NCBI GenBank assembly: GCA_964034945.1
Contig: OZ035961.1
Location: 5,500,001-5,564,000, forward strand
DNA: 64,000 nt
Origin: Chrysopilus asiliformis
Taxonomy: Eukaryota; Arthropoda; Insecta; Diptera; Rhagionidae
Reading direction: 5' to 3'
The notes beneath the pieces were generated by a model, which did not search any database, was not told where the DNA came from, and saw nothing but the letters and a program-made list of their open reading frames with translations. This document shows, one piece after another, positions 23,631-35,591 of the stretch (the first letter of the stretch is position 1; every line of letters begins with the position of its first letter). Position numbers and translations under genes: made by a program.

Positions 23631-24395
23631 GAAACTAAAAATTGTTGATAATTGTAGCACAGCGCGCTATTTACGGTCAATTTTACGCCAAGTCTTTACG
23701 ATTTTTTATCCCAAGAAATATCTCACTATTTTTTTTGATAACTGGGCAGAATATTTTCATGGAATTTCCTTTGACAAGGTGAGGTGCCTTTGAGAATGAA
23801 ACAACTAACCACCGTTCTTGCAATCTATGCAAAATATGAAATTTAAGAAGCAAAAATTAGCAAGCGAAAAGAAAAAAATCGTAAATATTATATAAATTCT
23901 TTTTCTAAGCCCTTACAATCGTGTTGTTTGTAAAAATTATTTATTTTGGCGACTTCTTGTCGAGTAAATTCAAATTCCGCCATCTTGAATTGGGAAATGA
24001 CAAAAAAAAAATCCATGAAATTTCAACATTGACATCTTTCATGTAATTACTCTCTGGAATTTTTCTATTGGCCAATCAAATCGCAGGTGTAGAAGCCCTG
24101 TTAGAAGCATGTAAGTGGAATCGTGTACGTATATTAATTGGATTATTTTTAGATAATCTGTGGTATTTACAGATATGACCAACTCCTCAGACGGGTCTTA
24201 TTTGCTAGGAAAAACGTTTCGTATCAATTTTATAATGTTAAAAACTCCATCAAGGTTTTTTGTGTAGTCATAAATATGCATTGTTTTCCGTTTACGTAAC
24301 TGGTAGAGGAGAATTTATATTAATTCATTCAATTTACCTATGATTCTATAACAATTGATGTCTCAAAATTCATTTTTTGCTTTTAACTTCATTAT

Positions 24396-24572
24396 GGGCC
24401 AGATACTCGATACCCTAAGCAAGCAAGCAATGATTTTTTGCTGAATAGCAAGAAATGGCATACCAATTTTATCTGGCAAGCAAGCAATAAATCAACGAAG
24501 AATTTGCGATAAAACCCGCCATTTTTGCTAGCTAGCAAGTTGCGATTTGCTAGAGAATCGAGTATCTGGCCC
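24396..24572. mobile_element. MITE with GGGCCAGATACTCGAT ends
   Basis: Perfect 16-bp terminal repeats GGGCCAGATACTCGAT are flanked by TAT on both sides (24393-24395 and 24573-24575), a likely 3-bp target duplication. The 177-bp body contains GCAAGCAAGCAA-type repeats near both ends. Non-coding. Confidence 0.8.
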
Positions 24573-26399
24573 TATGTCTATATGAAAATTTTAACGGAAT
24601 TTTTAAGACACACGATTTAAATATTTAAGTTTTTTTATCACAATTATCCTGTTTCTGAGTGCGAGAGCTGATAAAGCTGCCATTGATGAAGGTAAATCTG
24701 GTTTCCAAACTATAAAGAAGAAGAAAAAACTAATTAACGGTCAGAGGTGATGATTGAAAACCACGACTCATTGAACAGTTCTCATGGTTCAACACGAGTT
24801 ATTTTCCCTTTGGTGTATGGCACTTATCTATCACTAAATAACATACAATTCTAGTGGTAGGTTTATATACAGAAAATGAAAAATATATTTAGTAATTTCT
24901 ATGATATTTTGAAAATACCCTTTGGCAAACTCGCTTTTCAGGTCCAACTGTTTTTCACTGTGATTTGTAATCTACGCTAATTATGAAACTTTTTTTTGGT
25001 ATTCAACATTCTTTCCCTTTTCAAAATACCCTCTCAGACGATCCCCCTCCAATTACGATAGAGCACTTATATCGATTAAAAAAATCATAAAATAAAATTG
25101 TAAACTGTTCTTTTTAACAGAATTTGGGTTCCATATCTAATGCTTTAGCGAATAATTTTTGTAATACAAAGCTTTTTCATCATAATAACATCTTTGTTTT
25201 AAAAAAAAACTTCAACAAACCTATAGTTTATCTTTTCAACTAACTTCAATTAATATTAACTATGTAAGAAGAACTGAAGAGTTACTCGAAAGCACAGTAA
25301 ATAAAAACTATACACAAAACGTACTTTCTTCAATATTAAAAAAAATAATCATTTTTGTTAAAGATTTTGTTTCAAAGAAACATATTAAATTATTATTATT
25401 ATTATTTTCAATAATTATTATTTTTTAACAATATAAATATATTTTTTACAAATTTTATTGTTGTACAGTTTGTGTTGAAACTATTGTCTTCCTTGTTCTA
25501 ATAAAAAAGCAGCAAACATTTTAAAAATAGTTTCCGTAGTGATAAACGCAAAACAAAATAATAAAATAATAATTTGTTTCTGTTGATTTTTTTTTTGTAA
25601 TTGCAATCTATCAAAGAACATTTTTTATTTTTATTTTTAATATTTTTTTTTTCGTTATATTTGTATATAGTTTCTTTTAATACTATTAACATTAATTCAA
25701 AATTAAGGAATAAACACATTTAGTTATAATAGTAAAATAATGATAATCAATGTTTTGCTCTTTGGAGTTTTCTTATCCGACTATAATGTTTCTGTTCTTT
25801 TAGTTATATAAAAATACTCATTTCCAATATTTTTTTTTGTTTTGTTATTACTATTTTGCTTTATTTAAAGTACATTTAAGTTTATATAAATTTTTATTGC
25901 ATTACACTGAAGAAATTTCTTTACTGATTAGAAGGGAAAAACATTAAACTTTACCATAATTAAACACACAACAGTATTTTTTTAAATGAGATTTTAGCTA
26001 TGAATCAATTAGAAATTTTCTTTTTCACAATTTTATTATTGTTGCTATTTATTATGTTGCAATAATTCAAACTCATTCGCATTTCGCTGTTAAAATATTT
26101 GTGTGGCCACAAGCAATAGCCGCTTAAGTCGATTTAAGTCAATGTTCAATTTGAACTGTATCTGAACCTGCAAGAAGAATTTTTTAGCTCCAGATGGAAA
26201 TTTACTTCTACTGTTCTTGCTTGCGGTCACAGAATTTAAAACAATTAAAAGAGTAAGAATATTGCCCGTGATTATATTTTAACTTCACCAGTTTTCAATT
26301 TGTTCATGAAAAACAATTGTAAATTCGTTTATACTAACGGTGAAGTTGTGCAAATTACTTTGAAACAATGTAGCGTGTTTTTACACCTAAGCTTTGTGA

Positions 26400-26566
26400 C
26401 TGTTTACATTGAGACTCATTTTGAGGCGGCACCTCTTTCGCTCCGGCCAAGTGTGGGTGAAGGACACAGTGGGGAGAGAAACCATTGCCCTCCCCACTGC
26501 GTCCCTCACCCACACTTGGCCGGAGCGAAAGATGTGCCGCCTCAAAATGAGTCTCAATGTAAACAG
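26400..26566. mobile_element. Fold-back MITE with ~65-bp arms
   Basis: The whole element is a near-perfect palindrome: arms of about 65 bp starting CTGTTTACATTGAGACTC and containing TTTGAGGCGGCAC and TCGCTCCGGCCAAGTGTGGG. It is the compact relative of the 14971-15262 element. The 16-bp string TGTTTTTACACCTAAG lies on both sides (26376-26391 and 26582-26597). Confidence 0.85.
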
Positions 26567-27674
26567 GCACTTTGGTGTATATGTTTTTACACCTAAGTGA
26601 CGAAAATACACTTTTGTATATTTTTAAGTGCCACAAGCAATTTATAACCTCAAATTACAACTTTATGTGTTTTAAACACTCTCTAAGCTTCTTGGGATTT
26701 TATTAAAAGTGCCGTAACACTTAACTTTCCGTAAAATTAACACTAAAATTCAATTTATAGCCACAGGAAATGTGGTACAGAAATTCATCCTTTATATTTT
26801 TAGCCCTTTTTCGACCTTTTTTCTACGTAAGACAAGGAATTTTTTTATACCTACTGTCCGATGATATAACCCGGCCTTTACACGCGACTATAAAGTCTGT
26901 CAGTAGCACAGACTCCAAATGTCAAATTATTGACAACGAATTAGAAGACATTTAGCGAACTGACAGCCAGTTCATTTTCAAAATGACTTCGTTTGTAACA
27001 TAGCTACAGTCCCTCGTATTTCAGAGGCATGAATTTTGCTCGTATGCTTCATTATTTTAATTATCTCGTTCCTAGTTAGTCTTCTTTCGCCAGTCTGAGA
27101 GTTCTAAAAGTAAAAAAAAAGAATTAAAAATAGTGAATTCATAATAATTTAATAGATTTACCTCAAATTCTTCATTTTCCGCCATCTTAGATGTCTGAAA
27201 TGTCAAATTACTGGCATGTCTGTACTGACTACAAAAATGTCCCGTCAGTACAGACTTGTCAGTGCCAGTAAGCATTTACACGAGACTGTGACAGCGACAA
27301 TGTCAGTTCTACAGACGCGTATAAAGGCTGTGTAAGTAAACTTGAAAGTTTGGTCAATTATTGCCGAAATTTCTTTTACTGAAACTTGAATTATGTGTAA
27401 ATCTACTGACGATCGCAATGCGAAAAAGACCTCAAGACTTTGAAGACCCGAAAAATTGGTCTTCAAATTTTCGGTCTCCTTAAAGAAAGTCCTAAAGTTT
27501 TCTGTTGTTAAAATATGATTTATCATGTCCTTTTTGTCGAGGCCCAGGCGAACTTAGGTCACTATCAAAAACCGTGCTTTAATTTCCAACTAAGAGGTAT
27601 AACGCTGATTGATTCTTGACGTACTCTTACTCTTCACATTGTTGGTTTGTACTGGACATTTGATTTTATTTTAA

Positions 27675-27760
27675 CACGTTGGCTACCAGCCAAAAAAACG
27701 CACTCTTATTTCACTTACGCTGTGCTGTGATCACCGGTGACTCACATGGTAGCCAACGTG
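27675..27760. mobile_element. 86-bp TTAA-target MITE (CACGTTGGCTACCA)
   Basis: TTAA at 27671-27674 and 27761-27764 flank perfect 14-bp repeats CACGTTGGCTACCA. It is the smallest member of the family also seen at 30199-30460 and 44834-45091. The TTAA target suggests mobilisation by a piggyBac-type transposase. Confidence 0.85.
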
Positions 27761-30198
27761 TTAAATCCATTATCTTTACAGGTTTTATAAGAATTTTATC
27801 AAAAATATTTCCTATTGCTTTTCGCACTACTTTGAGCGTGAAAAATTAAAGATAAATTCAAATGTCCAATTCAAATTTTGGTATAATAATACCTATAGAA
27901 AGACGTTTACAGTTTTGAACGAATTTACACAGTCCTTTATAACTGCCTGTGTTCGTAGCTCGTAGCTTGATTTAGCTTTAAATATGTGTTTGTTGATTTT
28001 TCTCATTTATAAAAACCAAATGGAGAAATTAGTAAAATTAACATATTTGCAGAAATGTGAAAGAAATAAGAAAATTAAATTAAATAAGCAAAGAAAAACT
28101 CCAATATAGCAAAATATTAGCAATATTTTTTTTTATCAGGCATCACACAATGCACACAAAACAAAATGAAACACAAAATATAGAAAACCACACACACTCA
28201 CACATGTACATCCATAATGCAAAAATGTAGTAATCAATTGCAATAATTCAAAACGGGCATAAACAAATAACTAATTATATTTTTTTATTAATTTATAAAA
28301 TAGTGTTTTATATAATTAAAAGCAAACAATTAATATAAAAAAAAAACTTTTTTTACTTATCATTTAGATCATTTAAAAATGTTTAATACTGAATTAGATT
28401 TAAAAAAAATAATCCCATTTAACGAAATAAAAAAAAAAGAATTCACCTTAACTGGCAAGAAATTATGATTTGCTAGAAAGTATGTTATTGCCGGCATAAT
28501 TTTCAAATTCAAAATTATTTTATCTTTAAGAAGGAATAACAACATTCACCTTATTGTTATGGTAATTGAAAAAGAGTACCCTGAGAAATAAACAGCAACT
28601 AAAACCTGTTTTCAAAAATTGGGTTTGAAAAGATTGAATGAAGTAAAAAAAAAAATTTATTATTTGTTTATTTTTATATGAAATTTGTTATTGAATTCAA
28701 AATTGTGAATATACATATATAATTTTTAAATTTTTGGCTTTTAATTTTTTTATATTTTATTTTCCTTTGTAAAATTATGGTGTTCAAAATTTTTGTTTTC
28801 GAAACAATGTTTATAAAGAATTTTATTAAAATTTTCGGAAAAGGAAAAAAATTGTTTGTAGACGAAGAAATTATGTTATCGTTTTTGTGAAACAAAGAAT
28901 GTGATAAAAGTACGGTATGATGGTGCTAAACCCAAAAAAAAATGTAAAAAAATAATTAAAAAATATTTATGAAAAAAGCTATTAAAATATACGTTATTTA
29001 AAAAAAATAATCGAACCGAACGTGCAATATTACTAGTTATTTTTTATTTGATTGTTTTAATATTTAAAAAAAAAAACTAAACAAATAAAATATTTATAAT
29101 TTTTTCAATTAAAAAAATGAAAATACCTAAAAAATATTAAAAAATGAAAAAATATTATTTACATTAAAAAAGTTTCAGCATAAGTTTTTATTATTAATAG
29201 TTGTTAATTCAAATTTAAGAATAAAATTTAATGAGAAAAGAAACAAAAAAAATTTAACCAAACTAAAAACTTTTAAAAAAAATTATATGTAATAATAAAT
29301 AACCAATTTTATAGATAAAAGTGAATTAAACAAAATATAATTTAAGTTTCAAAAACAATCAAACAAAAAAACATAAATATAAAATACTTTTTATATAATT
29401 AAACAAAAAATTAATTTCTTGTACTTTTACCTGATTTTTCTTTAAGTTCTAAGTTTTATATGGATATATTTTTAAAAAAAAACAATACAAAAAACACAAA
29501 AATTCATAATTTGTTCAAGAATAAAAATTTATTCAACAAAATTGATGAATTTTTCAACTGGGAAAAACATCCATAAATGTAGAAATAAATGAAATTGACT
29601 AAGAATTTATGGTAAATATCGAAACATTTACCTGTAAAACATGCAAGAAAAATACAAATTTCAAAAATTATTATTCTAACACAACACAAACAAAATACTT
29701 ATAATTCGACGAAAAACTAAAAGTGAAACTCTAAACAGTAAGCAAGCAAAAATAATCATAATAAATTTACAAATTGGTTGAGGTGATATTTAAAAAAATC
29801 GCGATACACTGAAAAAACACATACAAAACAAAAAAAAACAATGGAGTAATTTTGTTTTTTTTTTTCTTTCTTAATAAAATTTATTATAAAAATATAAAAA
29901 AAATGGATTTTTAATGTTTTCTTTTCAACAACACATGAACACGAATTAGTTAAGTATATTAAGGGCTTCAGAGCAACATCAATGTTAGGTGTTAGGATAT
30001 GGAAAGTAGTTTTTAAGTTTACTGATTACAATGTCAAGTAACCAACAGGTGGAAAATGTTAGGGACTATGATTCTGATTCCGATAGACTTTCGACACGAC
30101 AAATATTACGCGAACTGACTCGACTGAATTACATTTGCTTTTTCTCACTTTATTTATGCATATTTGGAAAATAAGGTTGCAAATGGTGAACCCTTTAA

Positions 30199-30460
30199 CA
30201 CGTTGGCTGCCAAAGCCTTTTCAGGATTTTGATCGTGCAATGCCAACGTCTTTTCACGATTTTGGTCACCTGAGGCCAACTTTTTTTTGTTATTTTTTGT
30301 TTCTTTGTGCCTAAAAATCATTTTTGACTACTCGCGACTTTATTATTGGTCCTAATTTTGCAGTTATAACGGTTTTTTTGTGTCGCACGTTTTCGTGCGA
30401 CATGGCCTGGGAGAACATAAAACATCCTGTGGGGCCACGTGCGACATGGCAGCCAACGTG
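30199..30460. mobile_element. TTAA-target MITE (CACGTTGGCTGCCA), full copy
   Basis: TTAA copies flank perfect 14-bp ends CACGTTGGCTGCCA around a 262-bp body. The body is shared, in reverse orientation, with the copy at 44834-45091. Subterminal palindromes built on GTCGCACG/CGTGCGAC are visible near the right end. Non-coding. Confidence 0.85.
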
Positions 30461-30958
30461 TTAATGAACAAAATTCGTATTAAAAAGAGTTTATGCGACT
30501 TCCGGTTGAATACGTCGGAGTCGCAACTTGCGATTCAAAGCATAGTTATGTTGTTTCAAGTTTCAAGGCAGCGATCATAAGGAATTTCATAAAGCCTTGC
30601 TTTTGTTTTGGCTTTTTGTCACAAATTTACCCCTCTAACAAAAAAAAAAACTCGGAAAAAATGTGTTCCAGACTTTAATATTCTAATACAGAGTACGTTT
30701 GTTCATTATGTTTTTCATTAAGTTTCGCGTTTGATTCATTACGTTTTATCGTTTTGATATTTTACAAAAACAAATAAAGATGTCGAAGTTGAACGGTCAA
30801 ACTGGGAAGTTGGCAAAATCTTCCAAAAAAAATCAATAATATAACTGAACCGACCAGCGGCACCATAAAAATAACCGTTATTATTATTTAAATTAAGGGA
30901 AAGGCAAAAGTTTTTATTACAAATGGAATTGTGATAAAAAAATGCTCTTTTTATTATG

Positions 30959-31128
30959 CCCAGTAGACATTAGACTACTACTTGCAAGTTTACAGTGGCT
31001 GATAAGTGATCCACAAGTAGTATAAGTTCTAGTAGTTTTTAAACTATCACAAAACTAGTTGTAAACTTCCAACTGTTGTTTTAGTTTTCAACTAGTAACA
31101 ACTAGCAAATAGCCTAATATCAACTGGA
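30959..31128. mobile_element. Possible MITE, CCCAGTWGAYATTAG ends
   Basis: CCCAGTAGACATTAGACTA at the left and, inverted, GTCCAGTTGATATTAGGCTA at the right form imperfect 19-20 bp terminal repeats. The body is full of CTAGTAG/ACTAGTT motifs. Related ends occur at 13.97-14.03 and 14.69 kb. No target duplication was recognised. Confidence 0.5.
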
Positions 31129-31293
31129 CTTTAGATACACTGCTAGTGAGACATCCGTGCCCTACACCAAAAATGCTAATATGATATGACAAATAAAACA
31201 AAGAGATCGCTTTTCGCTTTACATTGTAATCAGTATACCAATATTTTTGATATTTTTAGAAATTCCACTCCCGTAGTATTCATGATCGTAATG

Positions 31294-31614
31294 GGGCCCA
31301 CAGACGCACCGGCTTGTTGTGCATAGCAAGTTGTACTCTGTGTGAATAAATTGTTCAACCGATTTCCATGTTGGTACAGCAATTGACATTAAATTAAAAT
31401 GTTTTCATTTTTTGAGGGCGGAGCTAAATGTTTGCCAAACATTAACTGTATGTAGCGTTGTTTGCCAAACATTAAATATTTGACATTTAGAGAGCTTTTC
31501 CACGAAGTATAATCGAGATGTGAATGTTGTACCAATCGTTGTAATGTCTGTGGGGAAACATCCAACCAGTTTGACAGCCAAGTTGTACAACCAAGTTGGA
31601 ATGTGTGTAGGTCC
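31294..31614. mobile_element. Possible MITE with imperfect GGnCCyACAnAC ends
   Basis: The left GGGCCCACAGACGCACCGG and inverted right AGGACCTACACACATTCCAA ends match only partly. The interior has a direct repeat of GTTTGCCAAACATTAA. Probably an old element; the boundaries are uncertain. Confidence 0.35.
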
Positions 31615-34600
31615 TATAATATTTTATTGTTCACTATTTGTTTGATACATATTTGAAAAGGGGATGGGAATTTGCTTTGCTTAAATTTTCTCCAATATCA
31701 TATTTACGTTGTTTTATACTAAAGGTTGTCTCCTCTCATCTATATTTTCTCTTCACTTGCCCCACTTAGTTAAGTTTAATTTCATAATTTCAGTTAAAAT
31801 ACATTTAATTATACAATTGTAGTAGTGGCCAGTAAAACTAAGTTTATTTAAACAATTTAAATATTGTGCTTCCAGTAAAAAAATAAGTACTAAAACAAAT
31901 GAATTTTTATAAATATAAAATTACAAAAGATTTTATTTTTAAGAAGAAAAAAAATCTTCCTTCCTAAAGGTATCCGAGACATATTCAGATTTTTTTAGTT
32001 ATTAAAGCAATGTGTAACTTTATAAGTTTCCTTAGTTCTTAAATAAAATATACTCAAACGAAATCTATGTGCAGCGGTAATTTTTTAATAGTTTTGTTTT
32101 ATTTTTTGACTTTCCAATGAAAGTGAAATCGTATGAAAAACAAAATAGAGAAAAAGCAAAAATAAATAATAAGAAATGAAAGAAATATTATATTCCACAT
32201 CTTTCCCCTCGGCCCGGCTTCATATTGATGGTGTTTCACTACCTTATTTTTTCTGAGTATAAAAAATTGTTATTTAACACTATTTTTTGCTTTTTTCTTA
32301 CCTGAATTTCTAACCTGATTTTTTTTTAATTCTTCATTTTTATCCTAAAAGTATTTGATTGTTTTTTTTTTGAATCTAACAATTTTTTTTTGAACATTTT
32401 TGATAAGTGCCTAGTATTTTTTTTTTGTTATTTTTGATGATTTTTTTTTTGTTTGAAGCAGGAACAAAATTTGATTATTTTCGACAAGCAAATTTTTTTT
32501 AACTCTTTGATAACTTTATAAACTATATATAAATACGAAAAAATGAAACCATTACATTATATTATATATATATATATATATGAAAATTGTTATGCCTCTA
32601 TCTTGCCTGAATATTTATATAATTACTACTATTATACTATACATTTATATATTACACATATATAACGCTTTTTGATGTATTTTAAATGCTATCACATATA
32701 CTTTATATTTATATATATACAATATACAATTTTTATTCTACTATTATTATAATTTTTTCCATATTTTCTTATTTTTATTAAAGATTTTATTCTTGATTCT
32801 CGTATAATAAAAACAACCCTCTATATATATTTTAAAATAATATCAAATATTACTATTGATTTTTTCATATTTTTTTTTTATAAAATATATATTTTCCAAA
32901 ATATTATTTTTACTGTCTTAATTTTATCATAATGGCGAGGGCATATATTTTATAGTTTATTCATTTAATTTTTATTAAGAAAATAGTGTTTTTATATGAA
33001 AATATGCTGTCAGTGTTTTTATATGTTTCTATGTGCTGACTGAAATATCGGTTCATCTCACTGTGTTTTATTATCAAAAAAAAATTGTTAATTTTTGGCA
33101 TTTTCTTTTGTTATGTTTAAACGTTTTGTTATTAACTTAATTTATAAAAACCATAAATTAATACAAGGTAATTTTTCCAAGCAAGAAAATCTTTATGAGT
33201 TTAAAAGTAACCAAATCAAGAAAAAACATCAACATTTTAAAATATTTAGAAAAAATAATAAAAAAAAGTTATGATTTGCTATCGAAATAGAAAAATTATC
33301 ACAAATTATACCATTTTACTCAACCCACAAAATGTCTGATTCTTCACATTTTGCTCAAATTTTTTAAATTTACATATTTGATTTTAAAAGCGAAATCCCG
33401 AAAATATGGGTAGTTTTTTTTCGAGCAGTTTTAAACAAATTAAATAATGAAACTAAATAGTTTGAAAATCAAACAATATTTATGAAGAAAAATTCGGTTG
33501 ACAGCGAATATGTGTTTCAGAAATCGGAAAGTTCTTAAAAATTTAAATCAACTGTTCTTTTCCGGCCCAATAACTATTTTAATAAATACAGCCCGTTCTG
33601 CGTTAAAAAGGTGGGAATTTCTATAATAAAATTGTGAAAAATTAGTATCAATTCCATTTCTCAATTCTACGTACATTTTATAGTACACAAATTAGGAAAA
33701 CCAGATGTGCAAACTTAGGGAGTCTAGGATTTTAGAATCCCTATGTCAAACCACAGGAAATATGATTTTAAGGCACCAGAAAGTAAAAAAACTTTCATTT
33801 TATTTGGTCTTCTCAGTTTTTTTTTTTTTTTTTTGGAAAAATCAACAAAAGTTTTAGATATAAATTTTTTTTCAAAAGATTCTTCAAAATCGTTAAACAT
33901 TTGGGGAGGTTTTCTTCACTATTTCATGAAAATTTTACAGATATTTGTGGCTTTCAGTGCTCAAACAACACTTAAATTTGAATGAATGAACTTACGCACC
34001 TGCCTAAACACTATTACCTACGATATTCAAAATTTAGCTATCTAATAGATAAATTTGGACTTCTAATTTATTCAAACTAGAACAATCTAAAAAGTTTCAA
34101 TCAAAATAATTATAACAATTTGGTTTTTCACAAATGTTTTGGAAAGTCTGTACTTGTTTTTCTGTCTTTATGTAGGCCCAATACTCAAGAAATAGAAAAA
34201 ATGGCATTGTTTTTCAGAAACTTGAAAATTTTTTCCGTCTAGAATTTGATTCAAAAAGCGTCATTAAATTTTTCAGCAATAAAAAAATACATGTCTTCTG
34301 CAATATTTTTATATCACTCTCTACAGCATGCATATTTAAATTACCTACATTTTATGCTAAACTAATCCTGAAATCACAATGAGTTGAATATCAGACAACT
34401 TTAAAGAACGTCTTTCAAAAAACTTTTTCTTTAAAAATAATTAAAAGCCGTTTTGCGCACAACACAAAGTATATTTTCGCTTATTATTCTGTAATATTTG
34501 CTTTCTCAAATACGCTTTTTCAAACTATGACACATTTACTTCCAGTTGGATCCAGTATGATAGGTTTTACCATTTGTCCAATTTAAAAAATTTTTTTGCT

Positions 34601-35163
34601 TGGAATTTAATTCAATGAGAATACAGATGAAAAAAAATTAAAAAAATTTATGTCCCGCCATTTGTGAATCATTTTTAAATGCCCATTTTAAGTAATAATT
34701 AATAAATTTTAGTTTGTTACTTTCTTCTGACATGAAACAAAATTTTCAAAAAACAAAATTATGCAAAATTTACACATTGTGAATACAATTACACATTTTT
34801 GATTATTTATACTTGAACTGAAATAAAGAAGAAAAGTAATAAATATAATTTAAGCTATTTTTATTACATACAAGCATATAAAATTATTATTTAAATGCAG
34901 AAAGAAACAAACATTTTAATTTTTTTGATTTAATATTTACAATCAAAAAAGAAAAGAAGCAAAAGATTTTTGAATAACTTTCTTTTAAAAAAAAATCTCT
35001 TTGGTTTGCTCGAATTTTGAAAAAAGAGATCATGTTTTATAATTATTATTAATTTTTTTTTTTTTTGAAAATTTGATTTGACAAAAATGTTTGTTTTCGT
35101 TTGGTTATTATTTTCTGTCTTCTTCTACGGGCTGATTGCCCATCGGTCTTTTGTTGGTTGCAG

Positions 35164-35591
35164 GGCCGGGGGGACATCATCATCTAACCACGCCTCTATC
35201 GACTGCGTCATCATCGCCGCCACCATCGCCATTACATCATCTGTCGTCGTCGTCAGGTGGCCGAAGCGACTACCATCTCCACCACTCCCAGCATCCGTTA
35301 TACGGCGTTGGATCTGGACGAACACAACAGCAGTCCCAACAACCCGGATCAACTCCAAACTCCCATCATCAGATGTCATATCACAATATGTTCACTCCGT
35401 CTAGAGATCCTGGGACGATGTGGCGTTGCAGGTCCTGCGGCAAAGAAGTCACCAACAGATGGCATCACTATCACTCGCATACGGCACAGCGATCAATGTG
35501 TCCATACTGTCCAGCCACCTACAGTCGAATTGATACACTACGTTCTCATTTACGGGTCAAGCATCCAGACAGACTTCTTAAATTGAGTTAA
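35164..35591 (+). CDS. fru: fruitless: alternative terminal zinc-finger exon 3 (tentatively type B)
   Basis: Terminal coding exon entered in phase 1 after GGTTGCAG, giving a junction glycine followed by PGGHHHLTTPLSTASSS. It adds 142 residues to TAA. The first ~80 residues are a His/Ser/Pro/Gln-rich linker. Two C2H2 fingers follow at about residues 89-106 (C-X2-C-X9-H-X3-H, TNRWHHYHSH) and 113-134 (C-X2-C-X12-H-X4-H, RSHLRVKH), and the tail is PDRLLKLS. The finger layout equals that of the other two fru exons, but the recognition residues differ. The letter B is from memory of Drosophila Fru. A long T-rich tract precedes the acceptor and the 3' flank is A-rich. The next in-frame stop is within four codons. 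No fourth finger exon was found between here and 48 kb, so this is probably the last exon of the gene. Confidence 0.92.

Larger units (their letters stand above)
19074..35163 (+). other. fru: Intron / 3' flank between second and third zinc-finger exons; no gene seen
   Basis: In these 16 kb I find no additional C2H2 exon or other convincing coding region. The DNA is extremely AT-rich, A-biased at about 21.5-22.9 and 28.3-29.9 kb and T-biased at 25.3-26.1 and 32.0-33.0 kb. An AT microsatellite lies near 32.56-32.58 kb and a long T run near 19.35 kb. Identified insertions are listed separately. A repeat copy at about 23.69-24.07 kb is homologous to the 10.1-10.85 kb repeat. An imperfect inverted-repeat region at about 26.87-27.33 kb (GCCTTTACACGCGACT and its inverse) may be another old MITE. 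Confidence 0.6.

Noticed and set aside
26300..26636. Frames of 63-98 codons across the fold-back MITE, similar on both strands
   Set aside because: The similar peptides on opposite strands are produced by the palindrome itself, not by genes.
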